A stretch of 64,000 bases of DNA from contig CALWRB010000006.1 of NCBI GenBank assembly GCA_944383855.1, positions 1-64,000 on the forward strand, given 5' to 3'. This DNA is from an uncultured Lachnospiraceae bacterium (GTDB lineage Bacteria; Bacillota; Clostridia; Lachnospirales; Anaerotignaceae). Below, piece by piece: positions 17,345 to 25,494 of the stretch. How positions within the stretch are numbered: the first letter of the stretch is position 1; every line of letters starts with the position of its first letter. Both the position numbers and the translations under genes were made by a program. The notes under the pieces were generated by a model that saw only the letters and a program-made list of their open reading frames with translations, did no database searches and was not told the origin of the DNA.

Positions 17345-18496
17345 ATGGAACCAAGAAAAAGACGAAATCCAAACGGACGCCGTATGCAGGCAAGACGAGC
17401 GGCGCAGGCAGAAAGCAGGCAAAATGAAAGGCTGCGGCGCAGCGGGGCAAACGGCGGCACAAGAAGAAGAAAACGTGCCAAAAAGCGCAATCCTTTGCTT
17501 TGGATCCTGCCGCTTGTGCTGATCGGCATTATTCTGATCGCAGGATATCGCGTTTTGGCAACGATCCGGCAGTGGGAGCAGAAAGCAGAACAGTCGGATT
17601 TTCAGATAAAGGCGGCGGAACCTTCCGAAGTGGAAGATGAGATCGTCAATGTAGCGGTTTTTGGTGCGGACGAAGAAGGTTTGCATACCGATGTGAATAT
17701 GATCGTCAGCTTTCACACCGGAACGAAACAGCTGAATATCCTTTCTGTGCCAAGAGATACGAAAGTCGTAATGACACCGGAAATGACGGGCTTTTTGGAG
17801 TCCCATGATATGTTTGTGCCGGAGCGGGAAGGCGTTTATGGCTTGTGTAAGCTGACGGAAGTACACGCATATGCCGGAGATGGTAACCGCAGCACATTTT
17901 CCGTTGCGATGTTAGAAGAATTATTGGGGATCCAGATCGATTACTATATCAAAGTGGATCTGAGCGCTTTCCGCGATATTGTAGATGCCATCGGCGGTGT
18001 GGAAATGTATGTGCCGCAGGATATGGATTACGAAGACCCCGTGCAGGATTTGTATATTCATTTAAAGGAAGGAATGCAGACACTGTACGGCGATGAGGCG
18101 GAGCAGTTGGTGCGTTTCCGCAAAGGATACGCCAGTCAGGATTTGCAGCGTATCGAAGTGCAGCAGGCATTTGTGAAGGCATTGATCGAAAAAGTCTGCA
18201 CCTCCTCTACATTGCTTGGCAGTATGAATGATCTGGTACAGATCGTTTTGGAGAAAACGGAGAGCAATATTACGCTTTCCGATGCGTTGCAATATGTTAA
18301 ATACATCAACCAGATCGACCCTTCCGCGGTGCGTACGGCAACGGTTCCGGGCGAGGGCGGCAGTTATTATGTCATTGACGAGGCTGCCACAAAGGTTTTG
18401 GTAGATGATATGATCTATGGCATCACACCTGCCGAGGAAGATGCGCAAACGGAAGAAGGTCTTGCGGATGCCGATTCGCAGAGCGTCAGCGAGTAA
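17345..18496 (+). CDS. LytR-CpsA-Psr (LCP) family ligase, first copy
   Basis: A 383-residue type II membrane protein. It has a very basic cytoplasmic start of about 48 residues rich in Arg, one membrane anchor (about 51-72), and an extracellular LCP domain (about 95-330). Typical LCP features are the acidic DVNMIV patch, the arginine in LSVPRDTKV, DAIGGVEMYVP and LVRFRKGY. LCP enzymes join undecaprenyl-linked wall polymers to peptidoglycan. There is no LytR_C domain, unlike the next gene. The ribosome site is weak. It lies 22 bases from its paralogue. Confidence 0.9.
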   Translation: MEPRKRRNPNGRRMQARRAAQAESRQNERLRRSGANGGTRRRKRAKKRNPLLWILPLVLIGIILIAGYRVLATIRQWEQKAEQSDFQIKAAEPSEVEDEIVNVAVFGADEEGLHTDVNMIVSFHTGTKQLNILSVPRDTKVVMTPEMTGFLESHDMFVPEREGVYGLCKLTEVHAYAGDGNRSTFSVAMLEELLGIQIDYYIKVDLSAFRDIVDAIGGVEMYVPQDMDYEDPVQDLYIHLKEGMQTLYGDEAEQLVRFRKGYASQDLQRIEVQQAFVKALIEKVCTSSTLLGSMNDLVQIVLEKTESNITLSDALQYVKYINQIDPSAVRTATVPGEGGSYYVIDEAATKVLVDDMIYGITPAEEDAQTEEGLADADSQSVSE

Positions 18497-18518
18497 AAAA
18501 AGACAGTGAGGCGGAATT

Positions 18519-19865
18519 ATGAGAGAAAAAAGAACTGTGCACCGACAAGGGTCACAGCAAAATCATACGACAAAGAAAAAGAAGTTTCACCCGGTCAAGA
18601 CGTTTTTTAAAATCGTGATCAGTATTGTACTGGCGTTTTTGGCATTGACCGGCGGCGCGGCGTTTGCCTGCTATAAAGCGACCGGAAGCCTGCCGTTTGG
18701 GACAGAGGTCATCAACAGCGTAGCGGACGCGACTTTGTTTGATGCGCTGATGAAACGGGATATCAAAATGAATGTAGCTGTGATGGGTGTGGATAAGGAC
18801 GGTACCAGAACAGACGTATTGTTCGTGGTGCATTATGACAGCGCGGCGGAATCTATCCAACTGCTTTCTGTGCCCAGAGATACCAGAGTTTCTATTTGCG
18901 ACGAGGTCATCGCGAATTATAACGAAACGGGGCGCAATTACAGTTCCGTGACCAAAATCAATGCGGTGCACGCTTACAGCGACCCGGAATATGCTTGCCA
19001 GAATGTTGTGCTGCAACTGGAAGATCTGCTGAATATCAGCATCGATCATTATGTGAAAGTGGATATCGAGGCATTCCGCGCGATTGTAGATGCTATCGGC
19101 GGTGTGGATATGTATGTGCCGCAGGATATGTATAAAGATATGCGCGATACCGGAGATCCCCTCATTGACCTGAAGGAAGGCATGCAGCATCTGGACGGAG
19201 AAAAAGCGGAGCAGTTAGTACGTTTCCGTGGCTATGCGGACGGCGACGTCGGCAGGATCGAAGTGCAGCAGCTGTTTTTGAAAGCTTTGGCGGAAAAAGT
19301 CATGAGTACCGAAACGATCCTGAAGAATCTGACGGATTATGTTTCCGTGATGTATAATTATGTAAAAACAGATATTACGCTTTCTGATGCATTAAAGTAT
19401 GTAAACTATATCGATAAAATCGACATGAGCAAAATGAGCATGGAAACACTGCCGGGTGTCGGACAGTATATCGGCGGTATTTCTTACTATATCCACGATG
19501 CGGAAGCGACCAGAGAAATGGTTGATAGAATTTTCTACACCACTTATCAGGAACCGGCAGAAGGTGCCGAAGGACAGACAAGCTCTGTCGGATTGACGAT
19601 CGAAGTTTCCAACGGCGGCAATATCAACGGTCTGGCAGGTGCTTATACCGATGTGCTGAAAGAAGCGGGCTTTACGCTGGCGGAGGCAACTACCTACAGC
19701 GGTACGCAAAAAGAACAGACTCGTATTCTGGTAAAGCAGGCGGGGCAGGGAGAAGACCTGAAGAGTTATTTTGCTTCCGCGGCAGTGGAAGTGGCACCGG
19801 ATCAGATCAGCGACGGCGTGGATATCAAGATCATACTGGGTACAGGAGAATCTGCACCGAAGTAA
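18519..19865 (+). CDS. LCP family ligase with LytR_C domain, second copy
   Basis: A 448-residue paralogue of the preceding gene. It has a basic N-terminus, a membrane segment at about 30-52, and an LCP domain (about 85-335) with LSVPRDTRV, DAIGGVDMYVP and LVRFRGYADGD. A C-terminal LytR_C-type domain follows (about 365-445, beginning GLTIEVSNGG). A GAGGCGG site precedes the ATG. The tandem copies may serve different polymers or act redundantly; this is inference. Confidence 0.92.
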   Translation: MREKRTVHRQGSQQNHTTKKKKFHPVKTFFKIVISIVLAFLALTGGAAFACYKATGSLPFGTEVINSVADATLFDALMKRDIKMNVAVMGVDKDGTRTDVLFVVHYDSAAESIQLLSVPRDTRVSICDEVIANYNETGRNYSSVTKINAVHAYSDPEYACQNVVLQLEDLLNISIDHYVKVDIEAFRAIVDAIGGVDMYVPQDMYKDMRDTGDPLIDLKEGMQHLDGEKAEQLVRFRGYADGDVGRIEVQQLFLKALAEKVMSTETILKNLTDYVSVMYNYVKTDITLSDALKYVNYIDKIDMSKMSMETLPGVGQYIGGISYYIHDAEATREMVDRIFYTTYQEPAEGAEGQTSSVGLTIEVSNGGNINGLAGAYTDVLKEAGFTLAEATTYSGTQKEQTRILVKQAGQGEDLKSYFASAAVEVAPDQISDGVDIKIILGTGESAPK

Positions 19866-19902
19866 ACGGCAACAAGGGGAGTAAGAAGGGAGCGGGATCG
19901 GC

Positions 19903-20529
19903 ATGAATGATATTATGATCATTGGTATCGCGGGCGGCACAGGAAGCGGTAAAACAACGCTGACCAATCGCCTGAAAGCGCAGTTTGGCGATGATGTGAC
20001 GGTGATCTATCACGACAATTATTATAAGTGTAACGATCATTTAAGCTATGAGCAAAGATGCCAGTTAAACTATGACCACCCGGACGCGTTTGATACGGAT
20101 TTGATGATCGAGCATATCAAGATGCTGCGGGAAGGGAAAAGTATTGACTGCCCGGTATATGATTTTACGGTGCATAATCGCTCCGACCAGGTGGTGACGA
20201 TCTACCCCACAAAAGTCATTATTATAGAAGGCATTCTGATCTTCCAAAATCCGCAGCTGCGGGAAATGATGGATATTAAAATTTTTGTGGACACCGATGC
20301 GGACGTGCGTATTTTGCGCCGCATTCTCAGAGATGTCAAAGAAAGAGGGCGCAGCTTAGAGTCAGTGGTCAACCAATACCTCACAACGGTCAAGCCGATG
20401 CATGAGCAGTTTGTGGAACCGAGCAAACGAAAGGCGGATATCATTGTGCTGGAAGGCGGCAATAACGTAGTCGCGTTGGATATTTTGATCCAAAGAGTGC
20501 ATAATCATGTACGAGGCGCAAAGCTTTGA
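19903..20529 (+). CDS. udk: Uridine kinase
   Basis: A 208-residue kinase that phosphorylates uridine and cytidine in the pyrimidine salvage path. It shows the P-loop GIAGGTGSGKTT, YHDNYYK, NYDHPDAFD, the lid-region VIIIEGIL, and RRILRDVKERGRS. Length and motifs are standard. It lies 37 bases after the second LCP gene and may be co-transcribed with it. Confidence 0.95.
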   Translation: MNDIMIIGIAGGTGSGKTTLTNRLKAQFGDDVTVIYHDNYYKCNDHLSYEQRCQLNYDHPDAFDTDLMIEHIKMLREGKSIDCPVYDFTVHNRSDQVVTIYPTKVIIIEGILIFQNPQLREMMDIKIFVDTDADVRILRRILRDVKERGRSLESVVNQYLTTVKPMHEQFVEPSKRKADIIVLEGGNNVVALDILIQRVHNHVRGAKL

Positions 20530-20643
20530 TCAGACCTGTACCGTGCGTATGTCAAATAGGGGAGAATTTTGGCAAACGGCACGCTGTCGGCTGTTTTCAG
20601 CGGCAGGCGAAAAAAACAGATCATGACGGAAAGGAAGAAAAAA

Positions 20644-21177
20644 ATGAAACAGAAGTTTTTTGCTGCGGCAATGTTGACTGCCGTGTTGTGTATTACGCTG
20701 TCTGCCTGTGGGCAAAGCACCACGCAGCAGCAGGAAAATGAAGAAGTGTCCCAACAGCAGACGCAGGAGCAGACACAGCAGAATACATCGTCTGAACTTG
20801 GCAATGGGGTAACTTATACAGAAGCTGTTTGGGAAAATGAGGTCAAAGACCAGCAAGATGCGCAAAAAGCGAATGCGACCGGAAAAATCACTTACCTGAA
20901 TTTCCAAGGCGAGGAAGGCTTTGTTAGCGCGGTAAACGGCTTTATGGCACTGGCTGTCGTGGATTTTCAGACAGAGTATCAGGCGATGGCACAGGAGAGC
21001 CTCTCCGCTGCGGAAGATAGACTGGAACGCAGCTATGCGGTAACGGCTTTTGACGAAGCCACACTTACGCTGACCGAAACGACTGTGTTGACACAAAACG
21101 GAAAAAGCAGTGAAACCGTAAAGACATATATTTTCGAACGTGCAGACGGCACATACCAGATGCAGGAAGCAGAGTAA
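20644..21177 (+). CDS. Lipoprotein of unknown function
   Basis: A 177-residue predicted lipoprotein with lipobox LSAC (lipid on Cys22) followed by a Gln/Glu/Thr-rich linker of about 30 residues (QQQENEEVSQQQTQEQTQQ). The rest (about 55-177) is a small mixed fold with no family I can name. The frame is open from 20569, but the start at 20644 gives the signal peptide and has AAAGGAAG just before it. A good terminator follows. Confidence 0.75.
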   Translation: MKQKFFAAAMLTAVLCITLSACGQSTTQQQENEEVSQQQTQEQTQQNTSSELGNGVTYTEAVWENEVKDQQDAQKANATGKITYLNFQGEEGFVSAVNGFMALAVVDFQTEYQAMAQESLSAAEDRLERSYAVTAFDEATLTLTETTVLTQNGKSSETVKTYIFERADGTYQMQEAE

Positions 21178-21183
21178 AAAAAG

Positions 21184-21222
21184 AAACCGTTTTTCTGAAT
21201 AGGACAGGAGAACGGTTTTTTT
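21184..21222 (+). terminator. Terminator of the lipoprotein gene
   Basis: AACCGTT (21185-21191) pairs with AACGGTT (21211-21217), with T8 after, directly behind the stop. Confidence 0.85.
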
Positions 21223-21322
21223 TCTTTGCGAAATGATGCAAAAACCTATACACCTTTGTCCCTCTTTTTTCATAGTATGAAGCAGGATCGATCATGATCC
21301 GAAACAGGAAAGGAGAGAGAAT

Positions 21323-22681
21323 ATGGGCATTACCAATGCAAATAAGCAAATCAGCGCGCAAAAAATCGGTTGTTATGAGCGTTTGAAAGTAACATTGGCA
21401 TTATCCGCATCGCCGGATATCGCGGAAAATCCCACGGATATTATGCTGGTGTTGGATCGTTCCGGCAGTATGGCGGGAAGTCCGCTGAGCAATATGAAGG
21501 ACGGCGCCAAGACGTTCATCGACTTGATCGCGCAGTCTACAGGAGGTACAGGGGGTCAGATCGGTGCGGGAAGCCGTATCGGTATTGTCAGCTTTTCCGA
21601 TACTGCTGTGACCAATGCGGCATTGACCACATCGGTATCTGACTTGAAAGATGCGGTAAATAGCCTGAGCGCAGGCGGCTCTACGAACCATGGCGCGGCA
21701 TTTGAACGCGCGCAGGAAGCGTTTGATCCGTTGAGCGCAAATACGAAAGTGATCGTTATGTTTACAGATGGTAAGACAACGGCGGGGCCGCCGCCTGACC
21801 CGATCGCTGCCCAGGCAAGAGCAGAAGGCATCATCATTTATTGTATTGGTTTGATTGGTGCGGACGGGATTGATGTTTCTTCTTTGAATGAATGGGCAAG
21901 CGATCCGGACCTGTCTCATGTGGCAGTGACGCCAAGCGATACGCAGCTGGAGGAATTGTTTGCGCAGCTTGCCGCAAACATCTCTAAGACAGGTGCAACG
22001 GATATTGTGATTGACGAGATCGTTTCAGATGACTTTGTTATCATCGGGATAGCTCCGCCTGCCAAAGGATATGCCACGGCGATCAGCGATACGAAACTGC
22101 AATGGAAGATCCCTGCTTTGGGTGTGACGGCAAATGAAGGGGCAAGTTTGGAGTTTTATATTCGCCATGTTGCGCAAAGCAGCGGTACCAAACAGGTCAA
22201 TCGGCAGATCAGCTATCAAGATGCGGAGGGCAATCTGGTGATTTTTCCCGATCCTTTGGTTTCAGTGGACTGCGGCATCGTAACGGAGGTCGAAAGCTGC
22301 CCGCTGCCTGCCGAGATCACGTTGGATAGCTGTCAGGACACGGCGGTAGTGGATCTGGGAGAGGTTTCGCTGCAATCTTTGGGGCAGATCGTAGAGCTTC
22401 ATATGACGATACGCAAAGTTTGCCCTAAAAAACGCGTGGCACTTGCGGTGATATTGACGGAAGTCGGTTCGGACGGCATGGAATACCAGCGGGGTATGAA
22501 AGTCGTTACCGTACCTACGCATGATGCCGCTTCGTGCAAAGATGTATTTGTTAAGGGTATCAAATTCGCTTTGCCTGCCGATATTTACCTGCCACGGGAA
22601 GAGGAAGGAAGCATCTGCGGAAAAAGAAGGCTGAAAGCGCGTATGTTTGCCAATTATATTGACACAGGCTATCTTTGTTAA
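21323..22681 (+). CDS. VWA domain protein, apparently cytoplasmic
   Basis: A 452-residue protein with a von Willebrand factor A domain at about residues 35-230. The metal-site motif DRSGSM is intact, and the later Thr and Asp (GGSTNHG, MFTDGKTT) complete a MIDAS. There is no signal peptide or membrane segment. The C-terminal 200 residues are beta-rich and contain several cysteines (VDCG, ESCPL, LDSCQD, KVCPKK, AASCKD, SICGK, GYLC). A metal- or partner-binding role is inferred. GGAAAGGAGAG precedes the ATG. It stands alone between terminators. Confidence 0.82.
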   Translation: MGITNANKQISAQKIGCYERLKVTLALSASPDIAENPTDIMLVLDRSGSMAGSPLSNMKDGAKTFIDLIAQSTGGTGGQIGAGSRIGIVSFSDTAVTNAALTTSVSDLKDAVNSLSAGGSTNHGAAFERAQEAFDPLSANTKVIVMFTDGKTTAGPPPDPIAAQARAEGIIIYCIGLIGADGIDVSSLNEWASDPDLSHVAVTPSDTQLEELFAQLAANISKTGATDIVIDEIVSDDFVIIGIAPPAKGYATAISDTKLQWKIPALGVTANEGASLEFYIRHVAQSSGTKQVNRQISYQDAEGNLVIFPDPLVSVDCGIVTEVESCPLPAEITLDSCQDTAVVDLGEVSLQSLGQIVELHMTIRKVCPKKRVALAVILTEVGSDGMEYQRGMKVVTVPTHDAASCKDVFVKGIKFALPADIYLPREEEGSICGKRRLKARMFANYIDTGYLC

Positions 22682-22802
22682 AAAGAGGAAAATACAACCC
22701 GCTAAGAGGTGATAAAAACCGAAAAGATGCTTTTTTTCGGTATAAGATAAGTGGGAGAAAAGGATAAAAAAGGGAGAGAGCGCATACGCTGTCTTTCCCG
22801 AC

Positions 22803-22850
22803 AAAAAAGCGGAAGAAAACGCTCTGATGCAGCGAAACTTCCGCTTTTTT
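22803..22850. terminator. Bidirectional terminator between the VWA gene and mazF
   Basis: AAAAAAGCGGAAG (22803-22815) pairs fully with CTTCCGCTTTTTT (22838-22850). It lies in the convergent gap and serves both genes. Confidence 0.88.
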
Positions 22851-22947
22851 GATTTCCGTGTGATGTAACCTTGTCATAAAAATGCCTGATCGCAACATAG
22901 ATTTTGCGTCAGAAGAAGTCTGGCGGCTTGATTTTCTCCAAGGCTTT

Positions 22948-23292
22948 TTATTTTAATGCCAAACTGACGTGCAGTGCATTGTCAATGGTGGACATGATCA
23001 TACTGTCCAGACGACAGACCTTTTCTTTCAGTCTTTTTTTATCAATGGTGCGCAGCTGTTCTAACAGTACGACGGAATCCTTCGGCAGACCGTATCTGGC
23101 GGAGGAGAGCGATACATGGGTCGGCAGCTTCGCTTTGTTCATTTGTGATGTAATGGCGGCGCAGATCACGGTGGGGCTGTATTGGTTTCCCGTATCATTT
23201 TGGATAATCAGTACAGGGCGTACACCGCCTTGTTCACTGCCCACCACAGGACTGAGATCCGCGAAATAAATGTCACCTCGCCTGACAATCAT
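22948..23292 (-). CDS. MazF/PemK family endoribonuclease toxin, no adjacent antitoxin
   Basis: A 114-residue MazF-type mRNA interferase with the family start [20 protein letters not shown], then [12 protein letters not shown], and VICAAITS. It closely follows the Bacillus NdoA/EndoA pattern, where an antitoxin gene lies just upstream. Here the 200 bases upstream hold no plausible mazE ORF on this strand. A GGGAGG site precedes the ATG. Antitoxin encoded elsewhere, loss of it, or a regulatory role without one are all possible. Confidence 0.9.
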   Translation of the reverse strand: MIVRRGDIYFADLSPVVGSEQGGVRPVLIIQNDTGNQYSPTVICAAITSQMNKAKLPTHVSLSSARYGLPKDSVVLLEQLRTIDKKRLKEKVCRLDSMIMSTIDNALHVSLALK

Positions 23293-23498
23293 GCCAACGA
23301 CCTCCCTTTGTCGGTTTTTTTGTCAGCGAAAGGACAGAACTTGATTATGTATTCCCGAAAGAGTCGGATTCGCTCTTTTTTTTTGCCCCAAAACGCGCGG
23401 GAGAAAGGAAAAAAGTTACTGTCCAAAAAGAACAGGCTGTAAGCGGAAAGCTCTGCCTTCGGCTGACCTATGTTCAGTATGGACAGAGAATTGGATTT

Positions 23499-24110
23499 TT
23501 ATTCCGCGATCGTAAAAAGTTCCTCGTCCAACTCCGGATTATATACAAAATCGGTGTAGTCCAGACGATAGCATTCTTCCCCTGCGGTATTGTAGATGAC
23601 AAGGCGAACCGGCAGCAGAGTTTCGGTATCTACCCAGAGTTTTTCTGAGGCAAGATCCTGCTGTGCCTGCGGTATCAATGCTTCCAATACCGTGCAGCGG
23701 CTTTCGTCCAAAGAAGCGGTTTGTACGCTCACACCTTCCGATTGCAGGTAATTTTTGATAAATTGCCCCAAAAACAGCTCGTTGCGCTGGCGGGACGCCG
23801 GTACATTGTGGATCAGGCTGCTTTGAATACGCGGGTTATACTGCGCGATGCGCTCCCCGTCAAATACGGTGTAGTTGCCCGCAACATCGCTCGGCGCTGT
23901 CAGTTCCAGACGATACCTGCCGTCGGCGTCGAAATATTGCTTGGTTTCATAGACTTTTTGCCCGCTTGGTGTGGTGCGTGTCAGTGTTGCGTTACAGCTG
24001 TAGCCCTGCATATCGGTCAGCATATTCTGTATTTCCAACATGGCGCTCTTTTGCGAACAGCCGCAAAGAAAAATACAGAGGCAAAGAAGCAGCACGGCTG
24101 TTTTTTTCAT
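23499..24110 (-). CDS. GerS/LolA-like lipoprotein
   Basis: A 203-residue predicted lipoprotein with lipobox LCGC (Cys18). It has a LolA-like sequence pattern: MLTDMQGYSCNATLTRTT, KQYFDADGRYRLELTAP, VFDGERIAQYNP and LWVDTETLLPVRLVIYN. In clostridia this type includes GerS, needed for spore germination through cortex hydrolysis. The link to germination here is inference, supported by the spore coat genes nearby. It lies about 200 bases upstream of mazF on the same strand. Confidence 0.7.
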   Translation of the reverse strand: MKKTAVLLLCLCIFLCGCSQKSAMLEIQNMLTDMQGYSCNATLTRTTPSGQKVYETKQYFDADGRYRLELTAPSDVAGNYTVFDGERIAQYNPRIQSSLIHNVPASRQRNELFLGQFIKNYLQSEGVSVQTASLDESRCTVLEALIPQAQQDLASEKLWVDTETLLPVRLVIYNTAGEECYRLDYTDFVYNPELDEELFTIAE

Positions 24111-24252
24111 AAAGATCCCTCCCTTTTGAAATGTGGGTTTTGCATTAGAATATGAATCAAAGAGAATGTCCTATGCCTTGCATAAGCAAGAGGGAATGTG
24201 TATACTGAAAAAAGACAGAATAGGACAAGCAAATCGAAAGAGGGGAAAAGAG

Positions 24253-25248
24253 ATGGACGAAAAACAAAAAGTTATTTTGGACGTAGATACCGGAACAGAT
24301 GACGCTGTAGCGATCATGACGGCATATTTGGACGAAAACATCGATCTTTTGGCAGTTTGTACGGTGGCGGGCAACAAACCGTTGGAAAATACCACCGAAA
24401 ACACACTGCGTGTCAGAGATTTGCTGCAGGCGGATTTTCCCGTTTATAAAGGCTGCTCCACAGCGATGGTCAATACCCTGCTGCCGACGCGTCACGCGAT
24501 CTATCACGGCACCAGAACGAAGGTGGAAGGCATGACGGAAGAAGTGAATATGCATACCGATTATCTGGATCTGCCTGAGTCCAAAGGGAAAACGGAAGCG
24601 GAGCATGCGGTATTTTTCTATATCCGCACCTTAATGGAAAGTGACGGAGATATCACACTGATCCCGGTCGGTCCTATGACCAATCTGGCGATGGCAATGC
24701 GGATTGAGCCTGCGATCTGCGGCAAGATCAAAGAGATCGTGCTGATGGGCGGCGGCTGCTACAGAACGAATACCACTGCGGCGGCGGAGTTTAATATCTG
24801 GTTTGATCCGGAAGCGGCGCAGATCGTTATGGAAAGCGGTGTGCCGATCCGTATGGTGCCTCTGGACGCAACGCACCATGCCTGCATCAACGCGGACGAA
24901 ACGAAACAAATGCGTCAGATGGGCAATCCCGTTGCGCTTGCGGCAGCATCGTTTATCGATCACAGAATTTTTGCATACCGTCAGCTGCAACCGATGGAGC
25001 GCATCGATTCCGCACCGGTGCATGATGCCTTGGCGGTCTGTGCGGTGGTACACCCGGAAGTTTTGACAGATTTGAGATTCTGCCGTGTGGATATTGACAT
25101 CAGCGGCGGTTTCGCGGACGGTCAGACCATCGTAGACCCCAGAACATTTACGGACAGACCCAGAAATGTGCATTTTGCCTTTGATGCGGACAGAGATCTG
25201 TTTGCAGACTGGATGATGAAGCTGTTGGCAAAAGCGCGTTGCGTTTGA
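24253..25248 (+). CDS. Nucleoside hydrolase (inosine-uridine preferring type)
   Basis: A 331-residue hydrolase that splits ribonucleosides to base and ribose. The calcium-binding DVDTGTDDAVAI motif sits at the N-terminus, and the family blocks IPVGPMTNLAMAM, LMGGGCY, AEFNIWFDPEAA and VHDALAVC follow. The frame is open from 24133, but the start at 24253 with GAGGGG upstream gives the family N-terminus. With udk it would support nucleoside salvage. Substrate preference cannot be set from sequence. Confidence 0.92.
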   Translation: MDEKQKVILDVDTGTDDAVAIMTAYLDENIDLLAVCTVAGNKPLENTTENTLRVRDLLQADFPVYKGCSTAMVNTLLPTRHAIYHGTRTKVEGMTEEVNMHTDYLDLPESKGKTEAEHAVFFYIRTLMESDGDITLIPVGPMTNLAMAMRIEPAICGKIKEIVLMGGGCYRTNTTAAAEFNIWFDPEAAQIVMESGVPIRMVPLDATHHACINADETKQMRQMGNPVALAAASFIDHRIFAYRQLQPMERIDSAPVHDALAVCAVVHPEVLTDLRFCRVDIDISGGFADGQTIVDPRTFTDRPRNVHFAFDADRDLFADWMMKLLAKARCV

Positions 25249-25289
25249 TATCATCATCAAAAAAAGAAAAACGGCTGTACTTTGCGGGA

Positions 25290-25327
25290 AAACGACAAAG
25301 TTGCGTACCGCGGCACGGTCGTTTTTT
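25290..25327 (+). terminator. Terminator of the nucleoside hydrolase gene
   Basis: AAACGAC (25290-25296) pairs with GTCGTTT (25318-25324), with further pairing inside, and a run of seven T. Confidence 0.7.
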
Positions 25328-25494
25328 TATTTGTCTGACCTATGCGAAATTATTACAAATTTATTAAATTTTAACACCTTTTGCGCAAATGAGTCGAAAA
25401 TTATGGTAAAGTAAAGAAGGCTTTTTAGCTACAACCATAACCCATTCAAACAGAAAAAAGACATTCAGATATATGCTAAGGAGAGAAGAACGGT

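Noticed and set aside
17078-17866. 262-codon minus-strand ORF over the first LCP gene and its promoter
   Set aside because: Overlaps a certain gene and a consensus promoter; composition is shadow-like.
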